This document shows, piece after piece, positions 1 to 6,716 of a stretch of DNA of 14,551 nt. Each line of letters opens with the position of its first letter. Positions within the stretch are counted from its first letter, which is position 1. Source of the DNA: XYA12-FULL-58-9 sp001798605 (GTDB taxonomy: Bacteria > Myxococcota > XYA12-FULL-58-9). The position numbers and the translations under genes are program-made. The notes under the pieces are model-generated. The model made no database searches. It was not told the origin of the DNA and saw only the letters and a program-made list of their open reading frames with translations. The stretch is taken from the NCBI GenBank assembly GCA_036736205.1, contig DAINMX010000165.1, positions 1-14,551 on the forward strand. The letters are read 5' to 3'.

Positions 1-104
1 ATTCGCCCAGGCGCATCGAATTCCGGGGGATCACCTGGGTAGTGACGGATTAGGGGGGCAGTGGGGGCCTTGTGGTGTTCGGGTGATTGCCGCTACCTTT
101 CTAA
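1..104. other. Upstream flank, no confident gene
   Basis: This stretch precedes the first convincing gene. In the third forward frame an open stretch enters from the window edge and ends at a TAG at 51-53; it could be the last 16 codons of an upstream plus-strand gene, but it is too short to recognise. The DNA is G-rich (runs of G at 25-29, 53-58 and 62-66). I see no convincing promoter and no Shine-Dalgarno sequence before the 105/108 start. Confidence 0.3.
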
Positions 105-1781
105 GTGATGACGGCAATTCTTCGGAACAATGCGGCGATAGGGGCACCTGTTGGCGGCCCAAAGATGGGACGTGGCGGTTCGGGGCGTGCGCCAATCGTT
201 GGGGGGGGCGAGAAGGTCCGGCGCCGGCTGCGCGCACCCGAAGACCCAGCTGCAGAGTTGATGCCGGCCGCGGAGTTCCTCGGCAACGAGACAGATTTTG
301 CGGCAATCCTCGAAGGTTTTCGTGACACTCCGTTTGACCCGGCGCGACGACGAGTGCTCGGTCGTCTGATGGGGATGTTTGCCATGGACTACCAAGGTGC
401 CCAACCCGTCGAGCGTCGGTTTTTGCGGCGTCTGCTTGCCGCCGGCAATCCTCGGGAGGGATATGTCGCCAATCGCGGTTTGCACCTTTGTGGAGCGCCG
501 CCCGTCATTCGCCGCACCCTGGCGCTCGGTGTCGCCGAGATTCGTTTTGCCCGGGGGAGAGTGGTCGGATTTCTCGGCGCGGTACAGGCGAGGGTGGCGG
601 CCACGACATTTCGATTGTTGGGACCCCGCGGTCGTGAGCTTTTGTGGGGGCTGTTGACACTCGCGGGGCACGGCGACGCGGGACCACTTCCGGATGCAGA
701 CCGGGTCATCGAGCGTGCGTTGATTCTCAAGGCGGTGGCCGCCCGGCGACATCGTCTAGGCCCATGGAGCCGTGATGGTGAGACGGCGCTCGCTGAAATT
801 TCTGCTTTTGCCGTAGGCATTCGTGGATGCACGCGACAGTCGCTGGCAGCGCGTACGACATTGATTCCGGGAGATCCAAAACAGATAGCGCCAATCATTG
901 CCGGACTCGATGATCCGGCCGCACGGGCGGGGCTCATTGCCCGCGGCGAGATAGATCCCGTGTTTGCTTGGCAAGCGCACGGCGCTTCAGGCGAGAGGGC
1001 GACCGCGCCTGCCGCGACTGCTCCTGCCGCGACTGCTCCTGACGCGACTGCTCCTGCCGCGACTGCAGAAAGCCAAGTCCACGCTGCCGATGATGCGTTG
1101 CCAGATCTCGATCGCAGTGCACTGGTGGACAGACCGCGATTGCACTGGGCCTTCGCGCAAGCGCGGGTGCGGCGAGCGGAGATCATGCTGCCAGGAGAGC
1201 GAGAGGCATTGAGCGACTTCATCACCGGCGGCAAAATGCACGACAAGAAGGTTGTCCTCAAAGATTCTGGGTGGCGAATCGTCAAAGACAAAGGCTTCGA
1301 CATTGCAGGTGAAGAGGCGATGCAGGGGATCCGGCTGGACGCTCAGGGTATCTACCGATTTGACTCTGCACGTGCGCTCGGTGATCTGTTGTCGCGTTAC
1401 ACCGGCGCGACGTATGTGCGTCGAATGTTCAGCGATCAGATCACCGCTGGCGCAGATCCTTTGAAGCAAATCGTTACGGCGCTGATTCGTGGCTTGGCGG
1501 TTCCGATCGTCGTTCACGAGCTCAAGATCACCTTGGTCAAAGCGTTTGCAGCGATTGGCTGGCAGGGGGACAGTGCCGGCGCCTGGCAGGTCGAATTGAC
1601 CGAGCCGAGCATGGGCAAAGAGATGCATCTACCTGCGAAGACCCTCTTACTTCCTGTGTTACCCCCCGACTTTGGCAGACGGGCGCGCGCAGAGGCCTAC
1701 ATGGCACCGGCGGCCTTGGATTTGTTGGCCCCTCCGTTTGGTATTCCCTTTCCGGCGCTGGGAATTGAGGACCAATTGTGA
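105..1781 (+). CDS. Hypothetical protein, 558 aa, two parts joined by TAPAA repeats
   Basis: I do not recognise this protein. The frame opens with GTG at 105 directly after an in-frame stop, followed by ATG at 108; neither has a clear ribosome site, and M21 (165) or M53 (261) may be the true start. Residues about 50-295 form a first part rich in Ala, Arg and Leu, with no signal peptide or obvious membrane helix. Residues 300-319 are four copies of a five-residue Thr-Ala-Pro-Ala-Ala unit, a flexible linker. Residues about 325-558 form a second part with more mixed composition and a hydrophobic stretch around 470-490 (ending VPIVVHELKITLV). This looks like a cytoplasmic two-domain protein. Its stop overlaps the start of the next gene by GTGA, so the two are probably translated together and may act together. 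No catalytic motif is visible. Confidence 0.75.
   Translation: MMTAILRNNAAIGAPVGGPKMGRGGSGRAPIVGGGEKVRRRLRAPEDPAAELMPAAEFLGNETDFAAILEGFRDTPFDPARRRVLGRLMGMFAMDYQGAQPVERRFLRRLLAAGNPREGYVANRGLHLCGAPPVIRRTLALGVAEIRFARGRVVGFLGAVQARVAATTFRLLGPRGRELLWGLLTLAGHGDAGPLPDADRVIERALILKAVAARRHRLGPWSRDGETALAEISAFAVGIRGCTRQSLAARTTLIPGDPKQIAPIIAGLDDPAARAGLIARGEIDPVFAWQAHGASGERATAPAATAPAATAPDATAPAATAESQVHAADDALPDLDRSALVDRPRLHWAFAQARVRRAEIMLPGEREALSDFITGGKMHDKKVVLKDSGWRIVKDKGFDIAGEEAMQGIRLDAQGIYRFDSARALGDLLSRYTGATYVRRMFSDQITAGADPLKQIVTALIRGLAVPIVVHELKITLVKAFAAIGWQGDSAGAWQVELTEPSMGKEMHLPAKTLLLPVLPPDFGRRARAEAYMAPAALDLLAPPFGIPFPALGIEDQL
1002..1068 (+). repeat. 15-bp tandem repeat, four copies, in coding sequence
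   Basis: Four consecutive 15-bp units (1002-1016, 1017-1031, 1032-1046, 1047-1061) and a partial fifth lie in frame inside the 558-aa gene. Units two and four are identical (ACTGCTCCTGCCGCG); unit three differs by one base, changing Ala to Asp; unit one has diverged. Each encodes Thr-Ala-Pro-Ala-Ala. The unit length is a multiple of three, so copy-number change would alter linker length without shifting the frame. Confidence 0.9.
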
Positions 1782-2209
1782 GCTCGATGGAATATCTGCA
1801 GAAGGGCCTGATTGACGGCGGCAAACTGCGGGATGATCTGATGCCGCACGTGCGTACATTGGCTGCGTCCTGGATTGAAACGGGCGTGGATGTTGGGGTT
1901 GTGGATATTCTTGCTGAGCATCTGGCGCGGTGGGCAGTCGAGCTCGAAGCCCCGGTGGGGTTTGAACAAATCGCAGCGGGTACAGCCTACCTCGATTTGG
2001 CACCGGATGTGACCGAGCTATTACGCGAGGCGGTAGGTCAACAGGCGAGCGCGACCGAGCTCGCGGCACTCGCGGTGCATCTCGTCGACATTGCAGAAGC
2101 GATGGCGTTGGTGATTTTTGTTCCGGAGCTGCCCGCATTGTCGGCAAAGGCTGACCGGACAGGTGATGCAGCGCGCATGGTGGGGGTTGCTCGGCATCTG
2201 AAGGGTTGA
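1778..2209 (+). CDS. Hypothetical helical protein, 143 aa
   Basis: The family is not recognised. The GTG start at 1778 overlaps the TGA of the preceding gene (GTGA, 1778-1781) and has a Shine-Dalgarno-like GAGGA at 1767-1771, so the start is well supported and translation is probably coupled. The product is about 143 residues, acidic and strongly alpha-helical by composition (Ala/Leu/Glu/Val rich, few Gly or Pro), with no signal peptide and no clear membrane helix. A moderately hydrophobic stretch near residues 100-115 (IAEAMALVIFVPEL) is probably a buried helix. The coupling suggests a partner or accessory subunit of the 558-aa protein. No enzymatic or DNA-binding motif is visible. Confidence 0.75.
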   Translation: MSSMEYLQKGLIDGGKLRDDLMPHVRTLAASWIETGVDVGVVDILAEHLARWAVELEAPVGFEQIAAGTAYLDLAPDVTELLREAVGQQASATELAALAVHLVDIAEAMALVIFVPELPALSAKADRTGDAARMVGVARHLKG

Positions 2210-2212
2210 GTG

Positions 2213-2269
2213 GTATCGAGCCCGCTACGCGGGTATGATCTCGCCCATGGCGCTCGGGCCGATCGATAC
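2213..2269 (+). other. Short inverted repeats before the phnD-like gene
   Basis: A perfect 5-bp stem with a 3-base loop, CCCGC-TAC-GCGGG, lies at 2221-2233, just after the 143-aa gene. It sits within a looser pairing of GTATCGA (2213-2219) with TCGATAC (2263-2269). No T tract follows, so it is not a standard intrinsic terminator. If the downstream gene starts at 2286 as argued, this is untranslated leader or intergenic RNA that could fold; a role is unproven. Confidence 0.3.
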
Positions 2270-2285
2270 ATGCATTTCCGGACCG

Positions 2286-3212
2286 ATGCGTCGAGCGCTT
2301 CTCCTTCTGACGCTTGTTCTGTTGTTTGCGGGGGGGTTCGGATGCACCCAGTGCAGCAAGGATGATCCGGATGGCGGCGTTGACGCTCCACAGGCACCCT
2401 TGAGCATTCGCGAGGGTGGTACAGAGCGACCCGACGCGCTCATTTTCGCCGTCACGCCGTCTTTGTCCGACACGGAGTTGCGTGCGCGGTATCTCCCCAT
2501 CGCTGAGTACGTCGCCAAGCAGGTGGGCCTGCCGATTGAGTGGCGAGTGCTGATCGATTACGCCGAGATGCAGAGCGCCTTGACCCGCTACGAGGTGCAC
2601 CTGGCGGTGATGTCACCGTTTAGCTACGTCGAAGTGAAGCGGCAGATGCCCTCCCTCATTCTCATAGCTGTCCCGGTCGCCGGTGGGGTGACGACCTACT
2701 CGGGTTATATTGTCGTGCGAGAGGACGGTGGCTTTAACTCCATCGCGGATCTGAAGGGCAGGCGCTTTGGCTTTGTCGACGAGTTCTCCGCGAGTGGTTA
2801 TCTCTATCCTCTGGCGTATCTGCGCAGCCAGAAGATCGATCCTTCGAGCTATTTCAGCGAAACCATGTTTCTGGGGGATCACACGCGCCTTCTCACTGCC
2901 TTGACGGACGGCCGTATCGACGCTGGTGCGAGCTTCGCCATTGCTCTCTCAAGACCCGAAGGGCGCCCGCTCAAGATTTTGGCGAAGACAGGGCGTATTC
3001 CCCTAGACCCTTGGTGTGCGAGCCCCAGGTTGGACCAAGAGCTCATCGACGGGATCCGCGGGGCTTTGGTCGCTCTCAGCACCCGTACCGAAGAGGGTCG
3101 GCAGATCCTCAACCGTACCGAGACCAATGGCTTTCAAGTTGTTGGCGATGACCACTACGATGGGGTCCGCGGTGTCTATCGCAACGTCCATGGGGAAGGT
3201 GCCCCCGATTGA
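2286..3212 (+). CDS. PhnD-type phosphonate/phosphate solute-binding lipoprotein
   Basis: This is a periplasmic binding protein of the PhnD / phosphonate-bd family (PF12974 type), 308 aa from the chosen ATG. An in-frame ATG at 2235 would add 17 residues before the signal sequence; I prefer 2286 because it begins with an Arg-Arg n-region and hydrophobic core (MRRALLLLTLVLLFAGGFGC). Cys20 is a probable lipid site, although the residues before it (G-F-G) are not a textbook lipobox. Mature domain features are the family opening strand (ALIFAVTPSLSD, 51-62), a Ser-x-Ser-Gly-Tyr-x-x-Pro ligand-loop motif (S168 to P175), and the GDHTRLLTAL...IDAG segment (197-214). No ABC permease or ATPase gene flanks it, so it may serve a distant transporter or act as a ligand sensor. 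The true ligand is unknown. Confidence 0.85.
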   Translation: MRRALLLLTLVLLFAGGFGCTQCSKDDPDGGVDAPQAPLSIREGGTERPDALIFAVTPSLSDTELRARYLPIAEYVAKQVGLPIEWRVLIDYAEMQSALTRYEVHLAVMSPFSYVEVKRQMPSLILIAVPVAGGVTTYSGYIVVREDGGFNSIADLKGRRFGFVDEFSASGYLYPLAYLRSQKIDPSSYFSETMFLGDHTRLLTALTDGRIDAGASFAIALSRPEGRPLKILAKTGRIPLDPWCASPRLDQELIDGIRGALVALSTRTEEGRQILNRTETNGFQVVGDDHYDGVRGVYRNVHGEGAPD

Positions 3213-3368
3213 TGGGTCTAGGGCTCATTCGAAAATGCCTCCCGGACCTGCCGCACCTTTCGCAAACCGACCCAGATTTTTGTAATCGGCAGCTCTAGAC
3301 AAACCGTCGGGCATCTGGAATGAAGCACTTCTCGCACGCGCCACAGTGGCTGCGTGAGCGGAGGGTGA

Positions 3369-3755
3369 ATGGGCGGTGTGTTGCAGTGGCTGATGGAGCG
3401 TTTTCAAAGCCCACCAGAGCCTGACGCGAGCCCGGAAAATCGTCGACGGTTCCGGCGCGTCAACGTCCCCATTTATGCACGTCCGGCGAGGCTTCGTCTC
3501 ACCCCGCTGCCAGTCACCAACATCGGTATGGGTGGCATGCGCGTTTACAGCGACGACGCCCGCAAGGTTGGGCAAAGGCTTGAGCTCGACGTGACATTGC
3601 CGGACAAATCGATAGCGACGGTGATTGTTGAGGTGGCGTGGTTGGTTGCCCTCGAAGGGGACGCACCCGCCAAGTATGATGTTGGTTTGCGTTTCATCTC
3701 GGTGCCACCTGGTTTTCTCCAAGTCTTGCCAGATCTGCCTGGCGAATTGACCTGA
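3369..3755 (+). CDS. PilZ-domain protein (probable c-di-GMP effector)
   Basis: This is a 128-residue single-domain PilZ-type protein. A strong Shine-Dalgarno (GGAGG at 3360-3364) fixes the ATG at 3369. After a 20-residue leader, an Arg cluster (R25-R30) supplies the RxxxR half of the c-di-GMP site. The second motif, normally (D/N)xSxxG, reads N51-I-G-M-G-G56, with Gly in place of Ser. Alternating hydrophobic beta-strand pattern and the closing GLRFISVPP (about 109-117) fit the PilZ barrel. PilZ proteins act in the cytoplasm as second-messenger receptors controlling motility, polysaccharide production or secretion. The upstream 156 bp (3213-3368) could hold its promoter (a TGTAAT hexamer at 3281-3286 lacks a good -35). 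The deacetylase gene follows after 18 bp, so the two are likely co-transcribed. Confidence 0.85.
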   Translation: MGGVLQWLMERFQSPPEPDASPENRRRFRRVNVPIYARPARLRLTPLPVTNIGMGGMRVYSDDARKVGQRLELDVTLPDKSIATVIVEVAWLVALEGDAPAKYDVGLRFISVPPGFLQVLPDLPGELT

Positions 3756-3773
3756 GTCGCATCTTTGCTGGAC

Positions 3774-4727
3774 ATGACAACGTTCGGCCGTCGCCGTGGA
3801 GCTCTGCGCATTGCCAGCGCGACGTGCTTGCGCTTGGTGGCGATACTCCCCTTTGCCTTCTTCGTTGCCTGTGGTCATGGGCAAATGGGGACAACCAGTC
3901 GAGCCTTTGACGATGTCGTGCGCACGGGCCCAAGGGTGCTTTGGGTTGCGGCGCATCCTGACGATGAGGCGCTCACTGGGGGCCTTCTTGCTCATCTTTG
4001 TGTGGGTGAAGGACTCCCTTGCCATTTTGTTGTCCTCAATCGTGGCCGGGGCGGGGAATGCTGTCTCGGGGAGGGTTGTGGGCCCGATCTCGGCGCGGTT
4101 CGCCATCGGGAGATGAGCCATGCCGCCGAGCTCTACGGTGCCACGGTGGAGCATTATGACTTTTTCAACGCGCAGCTTCCCGTCGAGAGCTTCCCCACCC
4201 GTGCGGAGCTCGAGGCCCGCTGGATGCTCGACGGTGACCCCGTGGGCCTCGTGGCCCGAGCGGTGCGTCGATTTCAGCCGCAGATCGTACTCGTCTTTGA
4301 TCCCTATCACGGTTTTACCGGCCATCCCGAGCATCCTGCGGCATCGCGGACGGCCTTGGCTGGGGTGCGAATGGCGGCGGACAGCGGTGCCTCTTCACCT
4401 TTCGTCGCCGACGAGAAACCGTATCGTCTGCAACGAATCCACATTGTTCAGAATAAAGACTGGTTCTTCAACATCGGTCGGGAGCCGGGCGACGTCGGCG
4501 AACCTACCGACGTCATTGATACGATGATGCCATGCCGGACATCCGTCGGCATCGAGGTTCCCTGTGTAGAGGTCGGGGCTCGTTTTACTCGGGCCCACCG
4601 ATCGCAGAATAGGGATATGCGTCGCGTTCGTGCCGCGTCAAAGATGTGGAGCACCGTATATCTACGTCAGCTCGATCCGTACGGAGATGAAGCGGACGCT
4701 CTGATGGCGGAGTTGGGGGTGCGGTGA
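3774..4727 (+). CDS. PIG-L/LmbE-family deacetylase, probable lipoprotein
   Basis: This is a zinc-dependent N-acetyl-sugar deacetylase of the PIG-L/LmbE/MshB family, 317 aa from ATG 3774; a TTG at 3765 is an alternative, and neither has a clear Shine-Dalgarno. The N-terminus has an Arg-rich n-region, hydrophobic core and Cys33 (F-V-A-C), suggesting a lipoprotein. The hallmark AHPDDE is at 60-65 (H61 and D64 as expected metal ligands, D63 as base), and GHPEHPAAS at 183-191 supplies the third ligand (H187), with Glu where family members often have Asp. HREMSHAAELYGA (111-123) matches the conserved helix after the first metal loop. An unusual Cys-rich stretch (C96, C97, C102) lies where many relatives have a short RGE loop. 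Substrate is unknown; location outside the cytoplasm points to a cell-surface glycan rather than mycothiol or GPI precursors. Confidence 0.85.
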   Translation: MTTFGRRRGALRIASATCLRLVAILPFAFFVACGHGQMGTTSRAFDDVVRTGPRVLWVAAHPDDEALTGGLLAHLCVGEGLPCHFVVLNRGRGGECCLGEGCGPDLGAVRHREMSHAAELYGATVEHYDFFNAQLPVESFPTRAELEARWMLDGDPVGLVARAVRRFQPQIVLVFDPYHGFTGHPEHPAASRTALAGVRMAADSGASSPFVADEKPYRLQRIHIVQNKDWFFNIGREPGDVGEPTDVIDTMMPCRTSVGIEVPCVEVGARFTRAHRSQNRDMRRVRAASKMWSTVYLRQLDPYGDEADALMAELGVR

Positions 4728-4738
4728 AGTTGTCCGGA

Positions 4739-5191
4739 TCAAGTCTTTGAGTCGGAGAGTGGCCACCGCGCACTGCGAATGGCCAACCCAATGGCGAGGC
4801 CACCGATCAACAAACGGGTGAGGATGCCGGTAGGGCTTGCGATGCCGCCCGTGAGGCGGCCGAGCCCGAACATCAGGCCTGTCTCCGAGAGCATGGGTAT
4901 CGCCACCAGGATTACCGCGTAGACTCGGCCTTGGAGCCAACCGAATCGCCGGGCCACGAACCAAACCGCAAGGCCACACATCCACAATCCGAGCTCGAAC
5001 GCTGCGTGACGCAGGGGCTGCAAAACAGTGCCTGGCATCCATGATCCGCAAAGCAGCTCAACGACGAACACCACTTGGGGGGCGACAACGAGGGCGATAG
5101 CCGCCGCGCAGACCCCGAGAATGACGGTCCAGGTGATGCGGCGAGCGTGGACGTTAGGGGTGCGGGGCTTTGTTGGGTGACGATAGGCCAT
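4739..5191 (-). CDS. Small integral membrane protein, about four TM helices
   Basis: This 150-aa hydrophobic protein belongs to no family I recognise. Its ATG (5191-5189) shares one base with the truA stop in a TGATG arrangement, so it is probably translated by reinitiation after truA. Likely membrane segments are residues about 18-47, 62-80, 90-112 and 120-138, with a basic N-terminus (MAYRHPTKPRTPNVHARR) and a basic or polar C-terminal tail. Short loops leave no room for a soluble domain. The gene ends 11 bp from the convergent PIG-L gene, too little space for a full terminator. Operon position with truA says little about function. Confidence 0.75.
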   Translation of the reverse strand: MAYRHPTKPRTPNVHARRITWTVILGVCAAAIALVVAPQVVFVVELLCGSWMPGTVLQPLRHAAFELGLWMCGLAVWFVARRFGWLQGRVYAVILVAIPMLSETGLMFGLGRLTGGIASPTGILTRLLIGGLAIGLAIRSARWPLSDSKT

Positions 5192-5961
5192 CAGTAAATG
5201 ACCTCAAGAAGCGTCAGGCCGTTGGCGGGTGCCGTCATCCCCGCCTGACAGCGGTCGCGGCTGTGGAGGGCATGGGCGACACTCTCTATGGAGCGTTTGC
5301 CACGTCCTACTTCGATGAGAGTACCGGCGATGATGCGGCACATGTGCCGGCAATAGGCGTTGGCGTGAAAGATGATTTGTATGTGCAATCCGCGTGGTGG
5401 GCGCGGGTAGGTTTGAATGTCGATGCTGTACATGTCCCTACGGGCGTGCTTCGCATCGCAATGGACACTGCGGAAGGCGTTGAAGTCGAGATGGCCGATC
5501 AACGGTTTGGTTGCCTCGCGCATGGCGTCGACATCAAGCGCGTCGCGCATCTGCCACGCACGTTCGATCTCCAGGGCCGCCGGTTGTGGCGCGGTATAGG
5601 CGCGATAGCCATAACGCTTGCTCTTGGAGTCATGGCGGGCGTCGAAGTCAGGGGGAGCATCAACGGCCTCGTGAATCGAGATGTCGTCGGGTAAGAAATT
5701 GTTAAGCCCAGGCGCGAACCGGACGATGGGAAGATTGCTGTTTGTGAAGAAGGTTGCCACCTGACCAATGGCGTGGACACCCGCGTCGGTGCGACCAGCA
5801 ACGCGGATGGACGGCCGCTCGCCCGTGAGTTGCTCAAGGGCGTTGAGCAATTGCCCTTGGATCGAGTCGGCGTTGTGTTGAAACTGCCACCCCGCATAGC
5901 GGGCGCCATTGTATTCGATGAGTAGCCGGATGTTACGGCTGGTGGGTTTCTCTTGGGCCAA
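5191..5961 (-). CDS. truA: tRNA pseudouridine(38-40) synthase TruA
   Basis: TruA converts uridines 38, 39 and 40 in the tRNA anticodon stem-loop to pseudouridine. The product is 256 aa, usual for the family. The first half begins IRLLIEYNGARYAGWQ (11-26), followed by the catalytic block AGRTDAGVHA (55-64) with Asp59 as nucleophile. The second half contains the conserved DFNAFRS segment, the HIQIIFHANAYCRHMCR stretch near 194-210 and RxIAGTLIEVGRG. The start is TTG at 5961: no in-frame ATG lies between the upstream barrel-gene stop and the conserved core, and no Shine-Dalgarno is visible, so expression may depend on the upstream gene 11 bp away. The stop overlaps the start of the membrane-protein gene. 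Confidence 0.96.
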   Translation of the reverse strand: MAQEKPTSRNIRLLIEYNGARYAGWQFQHNADSIQGQLLNALEQLTGERPSIRVAGRTDAGVHAIGQVATFFTNSNLPIVRFAPGLNNFLPDDISIHEAVDAPPDFDARHDSKSKRYGYRAYTAPQPAALEIERAWQMRDALDVDAMREATKPLIGHLDFNAFRSVHCDAKHARRDMYSIDIQTYPRPPRGLHIQIIFHANAYCRHMCRIIAGTLIEVGRGKRSIESVAHALHSRDRCQAGMTAPANGLTLLEVIY

Positions 5962-5972
5962 TGGACGATGGA

Positions 5973-6716
5973 TCAGTCGAAGTCGAAGGCGAGGCCGAAG
6001 GTGACCTGGGTGTCGGACATGTCAAAGATCGCTTCGCCGAACCCATCAGCCCAAAGCCGTATCACCTCCGCAAAAAAGAAGCTGTCGATGAACAGGCGGT
6101 GTTCGTCGGAGTAGTCGGTGCTGATCCAATCGAGATTGAGACCTACGCCGACGGCGCCATGGAATCCAGTGCTCCAACCGTCCCCGGAGCTACCGTCGGC
6201 GAACGACGAAGATTTGCCGCCTGCGGTGTGACTCCAATAGACGGCATTAAAACCCACTTTGGCGTAGGGCACGAGTGGCACATTGAGGTGGCGCTTGAGC
6301 AAATCCATGCGGTACATGGCCCCCACCGAAAGTGGGATGAGCTGCATCTTCTCTTTCTGGCTGCCCGCGACGTTGGTGACTACGCTGGCGCTGCTGCAAC
6401 TGACTGTCGCCCCTGCGGCGTCGGCACAGCTTCGAGATTTGCCCGAGTCCTTCCACAGTCCGACTTGCATAAAGACGCCGAAGTTGCCAAGGAGGTAAGT
6501 GAGGTAGCGGTCGAACTCCACTGACATGAGCAGGTCACTGTCGTTGCCAAAGTGCTGTTGGTATTGTTGGGTCTCGGCCAACGTCGGTTCGTAGGATCCC
6601 AGCCGTAGCTCGAATCCCCACGTGGCAACTGGTGGTTTCTTCGCAGAAACGGGTGTCGCCATCAGGGTGATAGCAAGCAGGGTGATTGAAATGGACAACG
6701 CAGACAACATCCTCAT
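5973..6716 (-). CDS. Outer-membrane beta-barrel-type protein
   Basis: This is a 247-aa exported protein with outer-membrane-barrel character. The chosen ATG (6716-6714) overlaps the TGA of the preceding gene (ATGA, 6713-6716) and has an AGGGAG Shine-Dalgarno at 6730-6725; a longer frame to 6890 would run through that gene's C-terminus and is rejected. A signal peptide occupies residues 1-25 (cut after TPVSA). The mature protein begins with a strand-like segment (TWGFELRLGSYEPTL), has alternating aromatic/hydrophobic strands throughout (for example VPYAKVGFNAVYW 149-161, GFHGAVGVGLNLDW 184-197), and ends in a strand (TQVTFGLAFDFD). C97 and C107 may form a loop disulphide. It resembles the small barrels common in Myxococcota envelopes. 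Role: outer-membrane structural protein or channel, unspecified; coupling with the sorting-tail protein suggests a shared envelope site. Confidence 0.75.
   Translation of the reverse strand: MRMLSALSISITLLAITLMATPVSAKKPPVATWGFELRLGSYEPTLAETQQYQQHFGNDSDLLMSVEFDRYLTYLLGNFGVFMQVGLWKDSGKSRSCADAAGATVSCSSASVVTNVAGSQKEKMQLIPLSVGAMYRMDLLKRHLNVPLVPYAKVGFNAVYWSHTAGGKSSSFADGSSGDGWSTGFHGAVGVGLNLDWISTDYSDEHRLFIDSFFFAEVIRLWADGFGEAIFDMSDTQVTFGLAFDFD

Noticed and set aside
1002..1068. Tandem repeat as a CRISPR or mobile-element trace
   Set aside because: The units are contiguous without spacers, in frame and coding; this is a protein linker repeat.
389..1303. 304-aa minus-strand open frame over the 558-aa gene
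   Set aside because: Its Ser/Arg/Ala-rich composition is typical of the antisense of a GC-rich gene. The plus frame is longer, contains an in-frame repeat and is coupled to the next gene. Since the plus gene is itself unrecognised, this rejection is less certain than the others.
2221..2233. CCCGC-TAC-GCGGG as a terminator after the 143-aa gene
   Set aside because: The stem is only 5 bp and no T tract follows; it is listed only as a possible RNA structure.
1659..2600. 313-aa minus-strand open frame
   Set aside because: It is antisense to the 558-aa gene end, the coupled 143-aa gene and the PhnD-like gene; the translation is Arg/Pro/His-rich with no motif.
3281..3286. TGTAAT as a -10 element for the PilZ gene
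   Set aside because: No acceptable -35 lies 16-18 bases upstream, so I did not call a promoter.
3225..4334. 369-aa minus-strand open frame
   Set aside because: It lies antisense to the PilZ and PIG-L genes, both of which have family motifs; its translation is low-complexity and motif-free, as expected from a high-GC shadow frame.
5170..5694. 174-aa plus-strand open frame
   Set aside because: It is antisense to truA, which is certain.
5961..6524. 187-aa plus-strand open frame
   Set aside because: It is antisense to the outer-membrane barrel gene, which has a signal peptide, ribosome site and coupled start.
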